A DNA stretch of 57,200 bases, taken from a virus. The notes beneath the pieces were generated by a model. It was not told where the DNA came from and ran no database searches. It was given only the letters and a program-made list of their open reading frames with translations. The stretch spans positions 1 through 57,200 of the IMG/VR virus record IMGVR_UViG_3300032331_001209, one strand, 5' to 3'. Positions 1 through 8,400 of the stretch are shown piece after piece. Numbering within the stretch: the stretch's first letter is position 1; each line of letters begins with the position of its first letter. The position numbers and the translations under genes were made by a program.

Positions 1-156
1 CTCCGCACCTACAGCGGGACGTTCATCCACTCGGTGAGCAACCTCATCACCGCGAACCAGCTAGCCCGAGGGCTGGGCGTCAAGGTCAAGGTCTTCAAGC
101 GCACGCCCGAGGGCGAGGTGCTGATGTCCTTCAACGGCCCCAAGAACTGGGAATGA
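1..156 (+). CDS. Hypothetical protein, C-terminal part (runs off window)
   Basis: Frame 1 is open from the first base to a TGA at 154-156, giving the last 51 residues of a protein that starts outside the window. The end reads ...VFKRTPEGEVLMSFNGPKNWE. No family is recognised. The stop overlaps the start of the next gene (ATGATG at 153), the tight coupling used throughout this genome, so the two are probably co-transcribed. It is real because it is open to the edge and shares the overlap style, but its function is unknown. Confidence 0.6.
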   Translation, partial: LRTYSGTFIHSVSNLITANQLARGLGVKVKVFKRTPEGEVLMSFNGPKNWE

Positions 157-518
157 TGTCCGAGGAGCACACCTGTTCATGGGCGACTCCCGATGGTTGC
201 CGCGAAAGCTGGGTAGTGCCCCGCCTGTGGGAAGCGTCGAAGGGCCTCCCCGTGACCGAGGTCGAGCTCGACACCCTTGAAGAAGTCACCCTCTCCTACG
301 GGTGGTTACGTCACTGTCGGGATGACTCGCACCCGAGGGTCATAACCGAGATGGAGCGGGTGATCGACGCCGACCTCTCGTATCCCATCATCCTCCACCC
401 AGCCGGATGGCTGATGGACGGCTACCACCGTGTGGCGCGGGCGTTGCGGGAAGGGCGCAAGACCCTGCCCGCCGTGCGGTTCACCTACCGGACGTTGCCC
501 CCGCCGTCGAACGACTAG
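153..518 (+). CDS. Small ParB/sulfiredoxin-fold-like protein
   Basis: This encodes 121 residues. The second half contains IILHPAGWLMDGYHRVARA followed by GRKTLPAVRF, the DG.HR pattern of the ParB N-terminal / sulfiredoxin fold, which binds nucleotide in its better known members. The N-terminal half is not recognised. The start overlaps the preceding stop, and a second ATG at 156 is equally possible. The end overlaps the convergent nuclease gene by four bases. A role in DNA or nucleotide binding is an inference from the fold motif only; the protein lacks the rest of a ParB partition protein. Confidence 0.7.
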   Translation: MMSEEHTCSWATPDGCRESWVVPRLWEASKGLPVTEVELDTLEEVTLSYGWLRHCRDDSHPRVITEMERVIDADLSYPIILHPAGWLMDGYHRVARALREGRKTLPAVRFTYRTLPPPSND

Positions 519-910
519 ACGGGCTTCGCCCCGTTGCCGTCCCACGGCAGGGCGAACCCACCCGCGATCATCTTCTGGCTGACAGACACGGTATCGCCGG
601 GGAGGTAGATGTCCGCGAGCCACCGACCGTACTTGTCGGTCTTGTGTGACACTACTTGTAGTGCCTTCCCGACGATGAGGGCCTCCAGCGCCGCCTTGGA
701 CACGAGCCCACGAGGCTTCTGCGCCCCCTCAATCTCCGGGGCGTTGATCCCGTTCAGACGGAACGTGACTTCCGCCGTCTTGGTGAGGCTCATGGTGTCG
801 CGGACGTAGAAGCCGAAGTCCACGTCCTGCGTGAAGGTCTTGGCGAGGCGCAGCACCACCGTGTCGCCGTCGATCACTCGCACGCACGTCCCGTCATAGT
901 TGTAGTCCAC
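515..910 (-). CDS. Staphylococcal-nuclease-like (SNase/TNase) protein
   Basis: This is a 131-residue protein starting at GTG 910 with AGGTGAT just upstream. It shows the SNase core: CVRVIDGDTVVL (residues 9-20), FRLNGINAPEIEG (50-62) and TDKYGRWLADIYL (91-103). R51, E59 and R96 match the catalytic Arg-Glu-Arg set of staphylococcal nuclease, so it is predicted to be active on DNA or RNA. No signal peptide is visible, so it acts in the cytoplasm or inside the virion. It follows the structural gene at 922 in the same direction after about 12 bases. Possible roles are host DNA breakdown or nucleotide scavenging; the exact role is not shown by the sequence. Confidence 0.88.
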   Translation of the reverse strand: MDYNYDGTCVRVIDGDTVVLRLAKTFTQDVDFGFYVRDTMSLTKTAEVTFRLNGINAPEIEGAQKPRGLVSKAALEALIVGKALQVVSHKTDKYGRWLADIYLPGDTVSVSQKMIAGGFALPWDGNGAKPV

Positions 911-921
911 GGATCACCTGT

Positions 922-2286
922 TCAGTAGTCAATGTTCTCCCCCGTACCTGTACGGGAGCGAATCTGGATTCCGTTCGGCACGTTGTCCTTGTCGGTGGAC
1001 ATCGGGAACACGGCGTCGGGCGTGACGGGCCACGGAGCGCCATCTTGACGGTCGTAGGTCTCCCGGTACGGGCGGTACGGGTAGCGGGTCTGCGGCCACG
1101 GGAGATTGGGCGAGGCCAGCACGATCTCCACGGGCACGTCGTACCGAATGTCGTTCGGGTCGAGGTACTGGATGTTGAAATGCTGCTGCATCACGTTCCC
1201 ACGGTTTGTGGGGCGACGCACCGGGCCGACGGAGTACCGCTCGTTGTTCTGCTTGAGGATGAAGTCCCTCATCGAGATGATGGGCGAGAAGCTCATCCAC
1301 ACCTCGTAGCTGTGCTCCTTGCGGCGACCCGTGATCGTCTGGCTGATCTTCTTCTCGGCGTCGTCGGGCGCTACGAGAATGTCGTAGGGGCCTTCGTACC
1401 CGCCGATGAAGCCCGTCCCGTAGCACACCTTGCAGCGGTTGCTGGGCTGCTTGCTGTACGCCCGGGACTGCGGGTCGATTTCTCCCGAGCACGGACAGGG
1501 CATCCCGCTGACCTTCTGGACGAAGAGCTTCACACGCTCGCCGCCCTGCTCCAAGATCCAACGGTTCCGGCGCATGGCCTCCCGCCAGATGTAGTCTAGC
1601 TGCTCGATCTGCGTGTCGCTGGCGGGCATGGTCTGGTCGAGGGGCGTCTCGATGTACCCAGTGGTCGAGCCTTCACACACGGCTACCGTGGTCACCCGGT
1701 AGAACAGCTTGCGGTCGATCATCGTGTTCGGGAACAGGATGTTCCTCGCCGTGTAGTAGCTGACCACCACGGCGCTGTCCGGGCCGGGGAGCGGGGCCTC
1801 GACGTTGCGGTCGTTGCGGGGGTCGATGTCCACCTGCGTCTGGAGGGTGATTTCTCCCGTCTGGCCAAACACCGAGCCCACCCAAGCGGGCACGCCGTCG
1901 ATGGTGACCAGCACGTCCTCCGGGGAGTTCGCAGGCACCCCTTGCGACCGGGGCTTGAAGATCGGATGGCGGGTCTTGAACGTCCAGCGGGCCACGTTCG
2001 GCGCGTCGCCCCGGGACTGCCACCCGCCGTCCCACGGGATGACCTCGTTGGCTACCTGCGCGATGTCCGTGAAGTCCCGGTAGAACGTCCCCGACACCGG
2101 GTAGCTGTTGAGGCGCTTGAACGGCCCTCGGTCGCTCGCCTCCGAGCGGTAGACGTTGACGCCCACCACGTTGTAGGCCGTGTTCGCCCCGATGAGCGAG
2201 GGGTCGTCCCAGCGGATGTCGAAGACGCCCTTGCCGAAGGGCGACACGACCATCGTGTTCAGCGGCGGCTGCGGGTACAGGGACAT
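922..2286 (-). CDS. Putative virion structural protein with fibronectin-like N-terminus and CxC/CxxC cluster
   Basis: This 454-residue protein starts with MSLYPQPPLNTMVVSPFGKG. Residues 1-90 have the look of a fibronectin-type fold (FDIRWDDP, YNVVGVNVYRS). Later residues give two cysteine pairs, CPCSGEID and NRCKVCYGTGF, likely one zinc knuckle. The C-terminal third (DFILKQNNERYSVGPV...MQQHFNIQYLD) resembles interface regions of phage structural proteins. The start ATG at 2286 follows a late-type promoter motif at 2297-2314. Its place beside the tail block supports a virion role, but no named family was recognised. Confidence 0.65.
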   Translation of the reverse strand: MSLYPQPPLNTMVVSPFGKGVFDIRWDDPSLIGANTAYNVVGVNVYRSEASDRGPFKRLNSYPVSGTFYRDFTDIAQVANEVIPWDGGWQSRGDAPNVARWTFKTRHPIFKPRSQGVPANSPEDVLVTIDGVPAWVGSVFGQTGEITLQTQVDIDPRNDRNVEAPLPGPDSAVVVSYYTARNILFPNTMIDRKLFYRVTTVAVCEGSTTGYIETPLDQTMPASDTQIEQLDYIWREAMRRNRWILEQGGERVKLFVQKVSGMPCPCSGEIDPQSRAYSKQPSNRCKVCYGTGFIGGYEGPYDILVAPDDAEKKISQTITGRRKEHSYEVWMSFSPIISMRDFILKQNNERYSVGPVRRPTNRGNVMQQHFNIQYLDPNDIRYDVPVEIVLASPNLPWPQTRYPYRPYRETYDRQDGAPWPVTPDAVFPMSTDKDNVPNGIQIRSRTGTGENIDY

Positions 2287-2296
2287 ACCCTAGCGG

Positions 2297-2314
2297 GGGG
2301 ATAAGGCGGGAAAC
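2297..2314 (-). promoter_or_regulatory. Late-type promoter motif (TTT-N6-TTATC)
   Basis: On the minus strand this reads GTTTCCCGCCTTATCCCC, lying between the stop of the gene at 2321 and the start at 2286. It matches the recurrent bipartite element seen in front of many late-type genes here, with TTATC in place of CTATC. Promoter function is inferred from recurrence and orientation. Confidence 0.5.
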
Positions 2315-2320
2315 GGCGGG

Positions 2321-3043
2321 TCAGTGCCAGACGGAGAACTCGTACTTGTAGTTGATCTTGTTGGCCTTGAGCCAGTCGTCGAAGTCGTCCCAAGAGATGC
2401 CCTTCAGCGCGTCCGGGCTGGCCGTGAGCATCTGGTAGAACTTCCGAGCCGCCGTGGCGGACGACGACTTGATGATGGTGTAGTGCGGGTCCGACTGCTC
2501 AAAATCGCTGTTGGGCGAGTAGGACTTGAACTCCAGCCACTCGGCCTTCACCGAGAAGTTCTTGCCGTACACCGTGATGGGCTCGACGTTCTCGGGCACC
2601 ACCGAGAGGTAGTTCACGAGGTCGTCGTACCACTTCACGCCAGAGAGGTCTCGCATCGGGTCGTACCCCGGCGTGGCGTGGGCTCGCACGTCGGCAAGCA
2701 CCTTCTCGCTGGTCATCGCGCCGAAGATCTTGTCCTTGATCGTGTCGAACGAGTCCATCGCGGAAATCTTGCCGTAGTGGCGGATGAGGTTGATGGGCAT
2801 CCACGCATCGAACTTCGTGGAGAAGTAGGGGTTCCGCAACTCGGACACGCGGAGCTTGCGCTTCCCCTTGGCCGGGAGCTCCTCCAGCTTGAACTCGTAG
2901 GGGTTCCACGTCAGACGCCACCCGTCACCGACGAAGACACCTTCCGTGGCCCCCGCCGTCTTCTTGAGGATGGGCAGGAGGTGAGGGCGAAGGGCGGGCT
3001 GCTGATGGGCCAGACGGATCAGCTTGGAACGGAGTGTTGACAT
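2321..3043 (-). CDS. Leader-bearing protein of unknown function (240 aa)
   Basis: The chosen start is ATG 3043, preceded by GAGAGG eight bases upstream, giving 240 residues. It opens with the conserved leader TLRSKLIRLAHQQPALR then HLLPILKKTAG (residues 3-32), shared with the genes at 4981, 14325 and 28048. The rest (for example NPYFSTKFDAWMPINLIRHYG and ISWDDFDDWLKANK) is soluble, mixed alpha/beta and not recognised. The leader suggests it is sorted to the same place as the other three proteins, perhaps the phage head interior. Upstream, TTTATATC at about 3065 may be its promoter. Confidence 0.8.
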   Translation of the reverse strand: MSTLRSKLIRLAHQQPALRPHLLPILKKTAGATEGVFVGDGWRLTWNPYEFKLEELPAKGKRKLRVSELRNPYFSTKFDAWMPINLIRHYGKISAMDSFDTIKDKIFGAMTSEKVLADVRAHATPGYDPMRDLSGVKWYDDLVNYLSVVPENVEPITVYGKNFSVKAEWLEFKSYSPNSDFEQSDPHYTIIKSSSATAARKFYQMLTASPDALKGISWDDFDDWLKANKINYKYEFSVWH

Positions 3044-3086
3044 GGGCATTCCTCTCACATCCCGCAGATATAAAGGGACCAACGAC

Positions 3087-3695
3087 GTGTGGCATGTCTA
3101 CGTCCTCACCAGCACCGTTCGGGCTGTCACCTACGTCGGCTGCACCAATGACGTGGAGCGCCGGGTGCGGCAGCACAACGGAGAACTTTCTGGGGGTGCC
3201 CGGTTCACCCAGCGGTGGCGACCGTGGGAGCTTGGGGCGGTGTACGGGCCGTTTGACGGGAGGGGTGATGCCCAGCGGGCCGAGAGGCTGGTGAAGCGCC
3301 TACGAGGCCGGGAGAGACTGTCAGCGAAGGCCAGCGCGCTCGTCCGCCCGCTCACGCTCCGCGAGGTCGCGATCCCAAGCCGCCCAAGAGGGAGCACCGT
3401 AGGCGGGCTCGATCTCCCGCCAGTGACGGCGACCATTGGGGTTGATCCCCGAGGCTTCGATGCGGGCGAGGAGACCCGCAAACACGTCGGGCACTTCGCT
3501 CCAAGCGGTGACCTCCGTGTAGTCGTGGGCGAAGCGCCGCCCCGTCGCCGTCTCCTCCGCGATCACGAACCAGAGGTGGCCGACCCGCTCGTCGCCATCC
3601 TCCGTGAGGCCGATGGAAACGAGGTTGTCGCGAAGGGCGAAGGTGAAAGAGGGAGCGTTCATGCCCTTCCCACGGAGCCGGGGCGACGGTCGTAA
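3087..3695 (+). CDS. GIY-YIG nuclease domain protein
   Basis: From GTG 3087 (AAAGGGA upstream) the protein reads VWHVYVLTSTVRAVTYVG, then CTNDVERRVRQHNG, GGARFTQRWRPWEL and a later AERLVKRL. This is the GIY-YIG core (VYVL...TYVG, arginine, QHNG, conserved Glu) of the small UPF0213/Slx1-like type. An ATG in frame at 3042 is an alternative start. The domain is complete by about residue 80, but the frame stays open to 3695. From 3321 it lies antisense to a convincing gene, so its last ~125 codons may be read-through with no selected function. It could be a free-standing mobile nuclease; no partner is visible. Confidence 0.72.
   Translation: MWHVYVLTSTVRAVTYVGCTNDVERRVRQHNGELSGGARFTQRWRPWELGAVYGPFDGRGDAQRAERLVKRLRGRERLSAKASALVRPLTLREVAIPSRPRGSTVGGLDLPPVTATIGVDPRGFDAGEETRKHVGHFAPSGDLRVVVGEAPPRRRLLRDHEPEVADPLVAILREADGNEVVAKGEGERGSVHALPTEPGRRS
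3321..3662 (-). CDS. Conserved-looking hypothetical protein (113 aa)
   Basis: The start is taken as ATG 3662, preceded by GGGAAGGGC, giving MNAPSFTFALRDNLVSIGLT and then LWFVIAEETATGRRFAHDYTE. Composition and hydrophobic pattern look like a folded alpha/beta protein, and the C-terminus is charged (DRDLAERERADERAGLR). It resembles small hypothetical proteins common in large phages, but no family was named. It is antisense to the 3' half of the GIY-YIG frame. This strand is favoured as coding because its residues look natural while the opposite frame is arginine- and proline-rich. Confidence 0.7.
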   Translation of the reverse strand: MNAPSFTFALRDNLVSIGLTEDGDERVGHLWFVIAEETATGRRFAHDYTEVTAWSEVPDVFAGLLARIEASGINPNGRRHWREIEPAYGAPSWAAWDRDLAERERADERAGLR

Positions 3696-3740
3696 CCAAG
3701 ATTCGTCGCGCCTCGTGGAAAACCCGATTTCTCGTGGGGG

Positions 3741-3759
3741 TGCGGGCGTAAGGCTGGGC
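3741..3759 (+). promoter_or_regulatory. GGGCGTAA-type promoter/operator motif
   Basis: The sequence TGCGGGCGTAAGGCTGGGC lies directly before the ATG at 3760. The GGGCGTAA core recurs before replication-type genes on the other strand. The distance from the core to the ATG is eight bases and no Shine-Dalgarno fits in it, so a leaderless transcript is possible. Function is inferred from recurrence. Confidence 0.5.
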
Positions 3760-3810
3760 ATGACGATCCCCGGTTACACCGTGACCCTCGCCTCCGTGGT
3801 GCGGTCATGA
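3760..3810 (+). CDS. Possible 16-residue leader peptide upstream of the AcrVA2-like gene
   Basis: This short frame MTIPGYTVTLASVVRS starts eight bases after a GGGCGTAA element and ends in TGA overlapping the ATG of the next gene (TCATGACC). The next gene has no obvious Shine-Dalgarno of its own, so translation of the small frame could deliver ribosomes to it. It may instead be an untranslated leader; only its position and overlap support it. Confidence 0.4.
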   Translation: MTIPGYTVTLASVVRS

Positions 3811-4991
3811 CCGCCGCCCTCCCCCGCCCCGTCGTCCACTACGAGATGATCCGGCGCGACCCGCGCAACCCGCTGCGGGTGTTCCCCGAGGACCTGAAGT
3901 CGAAGATCCTCCACGATCCCTTCAACGAGCGGGGCGACAACCCCCTGCCCGCGCAGACGGTGAGTGCGTACAGCACCACCTACAACATGATGCGTTCGGC
4001 CATCGCCTACGAACGCACGGGCCAACAAGTGGTGGTGCTGGGTCCCCGGATGCAGGAGGCGTTCGCCAACACCTCGTTGTCCGAGGTGAGCCCGGAGCAC
4101 GTTCGGTTCCCGCACTCCTGCTTCTACCTCGCCACGCCGGGAAGCAAGATCAAGCTCTGGGGCGGTAGTGACACGGGCTGGCACCGGGTCGAGGGTGCCT
4201 ACATCATGGAGGAACCCACGGAGCCGGGGGTGCTCTCCATGCTCATCTGGGGCGCGGCCAACGAACGGTCGAAGGCCCCCACGGATGATGCGACGTTCTG
4301 GTTCGCCATGAAGATCGGCAGCGGCGCGACGGTCAACCTCGACAGCGACCTTGAAAGCCGCCTCGACGACAACGAGCTCCGCGAGGGCACCCTGCGGAAC
4401 ATCGAACTGGAATCCGCCGTCACCCGCATGGACCTCGACGCGCGGGTGAACGGGGTTCTGGACAACCGCCACGCGAACATCAGCGACCGGCTCGCGAACA
4501 TCCCTCAATCCGAAGAGCTCGCGCGGGAGGTGAAGGGTCAGGTCAAGGCGTTCCTGCGGATCGCCATCAACACCCTGCTCTACATCAACAGCACATCTTG
4601 CGAGACCAAGACCTCCGACAACGAGGCCCAGCGCAAGGAGCTTGAGCAAGCCCTCGCCCGCAAGAAGCACAAGAACGGCAAGGACGCCAAGAAGCTAGGG
4701 CGCGACCTCGACAACCTGCCCAAGTACCGGGTGACGTGGATCGGCCCCACCATCGAAACAAGCGCGGGAAGTGAAACCGACCTCACGGGCACGCGCTCCG
4801 TGAAGGGCCACGTTCGCCGGGGCCATTGGCACACCTACCGGGTGGGGCCGCGAAAGACCGAGGCTGGCGAGAAGATCGACGCCGCGCTGCGGAAGTCGTC
4901 GCTGAAGTGGATCGCCCCCGTGTGGGTCGGGAGCGGTGCGCCCGAGGACAAGCCCCGTGTCTACGGGGTGAGGGAACCCGTCAGCCCGTGA
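3807..4991 (+). CDS. AcrVA2-like protein
   Basis: This 394-residue protein's C-terminal section carries SVKGHVRRGHWHTYRVGPRK, then SSLKWIAPVWVG. That is the RAHWH.Y..G...L.WI.P pattern I associate with the AcrVA2 family. The preceding hydrophobic stretch LRIAINTLLYINSTSCE followed by a lysine-rich segment also fits that family. The best known member, from Moraxella mobile elements, blocks Cas12a by acting on its nascent N-terminus and mRNA; most distant relatives have no tested activity. Here the gene stands alone on the plus strand behind a GGGCGTAA element, which suggests early expression. It is somewhat longer than the founding member. Anti-CRISPR activity is inference. Confidence 0.68.
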   Translation: MTAALPRPVVHYEMIRRDPRNPLRVFPEDLKSKILHDPFNERGDNPLPAQTVSAYSTTYNMMRSAIAYERTGQQVVVLGPRMQEAFANTSLSEVSPEHVRFPHSCFYLATPGSKIKLWGGSDTGWHRVEGAYIMEEPTEPGVLSMLIWGAANERSKAPTDDATFWFAMKIGSGATVNLDSDLESRLDDNELREGTLRNIELESAVTRMDLDARVNGVLDNRHANISDRLANIPQSEELAREVKGQVKAFLRIAINTLLYINSTSCETKTSDNEAQRKELEQALARKKHKNGKDAKKLGRDLDNLPKYRVTWIGPTIETSAGSETDLTGTRSVKGHVRRGHWHTYRVGPRKTEAGEKIDAALRKSSLKWIAPVWVGSGAPEDKPRVYGVREPVSP

Positions 4992-5385
4992 GCTTCGACA
5001 GGAGGGTGGGCTTGAAGTACAAGTCGCGCTCGACCAGCGGGAGCCCGCGACGGTTCGCGTTCTCCAGTTCCGACAGGGAGATGTAGCCGAGCTCACCACC
5101 ACCGTGGCCGAGGTCCGCCCAGCCAAACATCTCGTCCGCCCCGTCCCACTCGGTGATGTACCAAGTCGCCCCGCTGTACGGGGAGAAGAGCTTGACGTAG
5201 GCGATGGGGTCCGCGACGTTCTCCTGCGCCCGCATCCGAGGGACCTTCACGCCCTTGGGCATGAGGGTGTGCTTCCGCACCCGGTCGAGGGGCGACGCCG
5301 CTTCCTTCAGCAGCGGAAGAAGGTGGGAGCGCAGCCCGGGCGTCTCGTGGGCGAGACGGATCAGCTTGGTGCGAAGGGTGGTCAC
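4981..5385 (-). CDS. Leader-bearing DUF2958 protein
   Basis: The start is GTG 5385 with TAGGAGA eight bases upstream, giving 134 residues. It begins with TTLRTKLIRLAHETPGLR then HLLPLLKEAAS, the shared leader. From about residue 55 it has the DUF2958 pattern: ADPIAYVKLFSPYSGATWYI, ELGYISLSELE and LVERDLYFKPTLLSKL. DUF2958 is widespread on plasmids and conjugative elements with no known reaction. A leader joined to a plasmid-type domain suggests a domain recruited to the sorting system. The 3' end overlaps the convergent AcrVA2-like gene by 11 bases. A late-type promoter lies at 5411-5430. Confidence 0.85.
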   Translation of the reverse strand: MTTLRTKLIRLAHETPGLRSHLLPLLKEAASPLDRVRKHTLMPKGVKVPRMRAQENVADPIAYVKLFSPYSGATWYITEWDGADEMFGWADLGHGGGELGYISLSELENANRRGLPLVERDLYFKPTLLSKLTG

Positions 5386-5410
5386 GGTGAGGTCTCCTAC
5401 GTCTTTCCTT

Positions 5411-5430
5411 TGATAGACCCGGTAGCGGTC
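5411..5430 (-). promoter_or_regulatory. Late-type promoter motif (CTA-N6-CTATC)
   Basis: The minus strand reads CCGCTACCGGGTCTATCAAA about 30 bases before the GTG start at 5385, just after the stop of the gene at 5429. It matches the recurrent bipartite element. Confidence 0.55.
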
Positions 5431-8400
5431 ACGGGTTGATGTCGATGCCGACGAGGCCACGGCACAAGCTCGTCGCGAACGTCGCGGAGACGTTCGCGAA
5501 GTTCAGCGCCTTGCCCGTCACGTTGACCTTGATGATGATCTTCACCAGCACGGGGCACTTGCCCTCGCCGTTGATGAACAGGGCGGCGGGCGACAGGTTC
5601 ACCGTGATGTCCGTGTAATGGATCTGCGACGCGGTGTCGGTACCCGTGGCAGAAGTCACCAAGCACCCGGCACCGTCGAGGGCGAGGTCTTGCTTGGACG
5701 GGCCAGCACCGTCGGGGCGTCCCGCGTCCATCCACGTCGTGAGCCCCGGCACCTTGACCATCACGGCCATGCCCGTGGCTCCCGGCGCGGTGGGGGGCGT
5801 GTACTGGAAGTCGAGGATGTCCACGCCCCACAGGCGGAAGTTCACCGTGGAGGCACCTGCGTTGCCCGCACCCGCGTCGAACGCCCGGTTGTAAGCCCGG
5901 TCATTCACGCACACCGAGTAGTTTAGTCCCGCCGGGGCGTACCCAACAGCATAGTTCGTCTGCGGGTAGATGAGCACCCCGCGCGACGGGAACGGAGAAG
6001 TCAGTCCCTCCGTGTACTCCGGGTTGCGCGGGGGGAGGCCAGCGACTTGGAGCTCGTTGACGGTGACCGTGGCGAGGTTCACCATGTTGACACCTTGGAA
6101 GTACCAGCCGGGATAGTTGGGGTCGCCATTCACGGGCCTCACGGGGACCGAGATGGGCGCGGGACCACTGGGCAGTCCCGGCCCTTGCAGTTGCAAGTTG
6201 TCTGGGAGGCCCAGCGGGAACCAGTTCACCGGGTAGCGGTAGACCTCGTCCAAGAACCGCTCCGATACGTCCTTGGGGGCATTGAGCGTGGCCCGAGTTA
6301 CGTCGTCGGGATTGCCATACGGCACCAGCGCCGCCGTGTTGTCCTCCCGCATTGAGTGGAACAACACCGCCTTGCCCGTGGTATTGGCGAGGGTGAAGCC
6401 TCGCGCGGGAACACCCGTGCCACCAGAGTAGGGGAGGGGATAGCCCGTGGTGCCATCTACGTCGAGGAGCCGCCGCACGAACAGCCGCGCCTTCGCGTCC
6501 GTGGTGAATGCCGGGGTGACCGCATCTCCCGAGAATCGAATCGAGTTCAGCACGTTTCCAGCCGCACTGAAGGTGTACCGAAGGGGGTCGGGACTGGCGG
6601 GTGCAAAGGGGTCGAGGGAGTTCCCAGCTACGTCGGCGTAGCCAAACTCAATCCTCTGGCGGCGGTACTCGCCAAGTCCACCAAAAAACACGGGAAGAGC
6701 CGAGGAGATGCCTCCAGCAGCAGGGTTCTCCGTGCCCTCGTAGCTGAACGGGGAGAGGGACAGGAAGGCCAAGTTCTGATTGAGTGCGTACTTCCGCGAG
6801 TCACCTGCGAGCGTCCCCCCCGTGGGAATCACATCGTGGGTTCGGTAGCTGTCCGCGAAGACGTTGGTCACCTCAAGGTCGAGCACGTCGATCCCGAAAT
6901 TCGGGTCGTTCGCCGTCGTGCGGTCGATGGGAACGTAGTACCCGATGCCCGAGTAGAAGGTCAGTTGACCACCGTTGACGTAGGTCACGTCCAAGGTGAC
7001 GCTGGTGGGGGTGACCATGCCGCTGTTGTCTTCGATGACCTCCGAGCGGTTGACCGGGCTCGCCACCGAGGCCGTGGGCAGGGTAGTGATCTCGACGAGG
7101 TTCTGGAGCACGTCGTAGTTGGGGGTCACGCCCGTCCACTTGACGAGGTTGACCGAGTACACTTGGTCGTTCGTGGGGACTACCCCGTTGACGGCAAAGT
7201 TCTCGAAGTACGCTTCCTTCTTGAAGTGAACGAGGGCGTAGCTGTCGTCGGTGCGAGTGATTGCCGCCCCCGTCGCCAGCACGAAGCGGTGACGGTAGCG
7301 GGCAAGTTGGAAGCCCCAGAAGTCCGCCGCGAAGTCGTCGTAGTCGCCCGCCGGGTCAAGGAAGGGTACGCTGGCGGGTGCGATGGGGCTCGTGAACCGG
7401 GACTTCTCCGTCGCCGGGGTGTAGACCAGCCCCGAAGCCGCCGAGTAGTCCTTGAGGTACGGCAGTCGGTACGCGAGGAAGTTGCCCGCCGTGCCCCCGC
7501 CCCCGGTGCTGAACGAAAATCCCGGCAGGGAGGTGGCCGTTCCGATGGCGTTGTCGGTCGCGCCGAGGATGGGGAGTCCGCCCAAAGTCGTGGCGGGAGA
7601 GAACGTCACCGCCGCCGGGTCCGTGAGGAGCCGCACCTGTCCCGCTGCGGGGTTGAAGAACGGGTCTTCACCTGTCGTGGTCGAGAGCCCCGTGTGGATC
7701 TCATCGAGGTTGTATTGCCCCGCCGCACGGCCCGCGAAGTTGTACGGGCTCGCAGGAGCATCCGTGCCGCCCGCCCCATTCACAATGGTGAAGTCGCCCG
7801 GTGCAGTCCCGAGGTCGAGGAGGCTGATGCTGTTGCCGACGGTCCCCGTCGCGACGGGGATGATCTTCACGGTGCCGCCGCCCGTGGGCAGTGCCGCGAT
7901 GAGGGCCGGGAAGTACAGGTTGTTGAGGGCGAGGGCGAAGCTCTCCGAGGTCAAGATGTTCGACCCGAGAACTTGGAACTCGTAGGCGTTCGTCGGAGCA
8001 ACCGCCGTCGCCGTGAACGTCACGGGCGCGGCAGGCCCGCCCGGGAGTCCCGACAGGTCCACGAGAATCTGGTACGGGGCAGCGGGGTTGGTGTTGTTCG
8101 TGATGAACGCCGAGGCGCGAGTGCCGCCCGAGACCTCCGTGAAGATCCCCCCCGGCTCGCCGTCGCACCCGTTGTCGAGAATTCCCTTGCCGAGCAGGAC
8201 CGCCGCGACAACGACGTTCTGCACGTCGGCCACGCTCGCCGCCGCCGAGGGCTGCGGGTTCTCGCCCGAGGGCCACTTCACGAGGGCGAGGACTCCACGG
8301 TCAGCGGGAGACACGATCCCCGAGACGACCGCTGCGGGGTCTGCCACGGCGGACATGATGTTCCACGACGGGAATCCAATGGTGGACCCTCCCACGCTGA

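Noticed and set aside
50-70. A/R-S-R-V-A-like stretch in PhoH (SSARVASRRIAS) as a sorting motif
   Set aside because: It lies within a normal helix of the PIN domain and is not placed at a domain border, so the resemblance to the ASR junctions is probably chance. Positions given are residues of the PhoH protein encoded at 12241-13575.
153-518. ParB partition system
   Set aside because: Only a small ParB/sulfiredoxin-like motif is present, without a helix-turn-helix, dimer domain or ParA partner.
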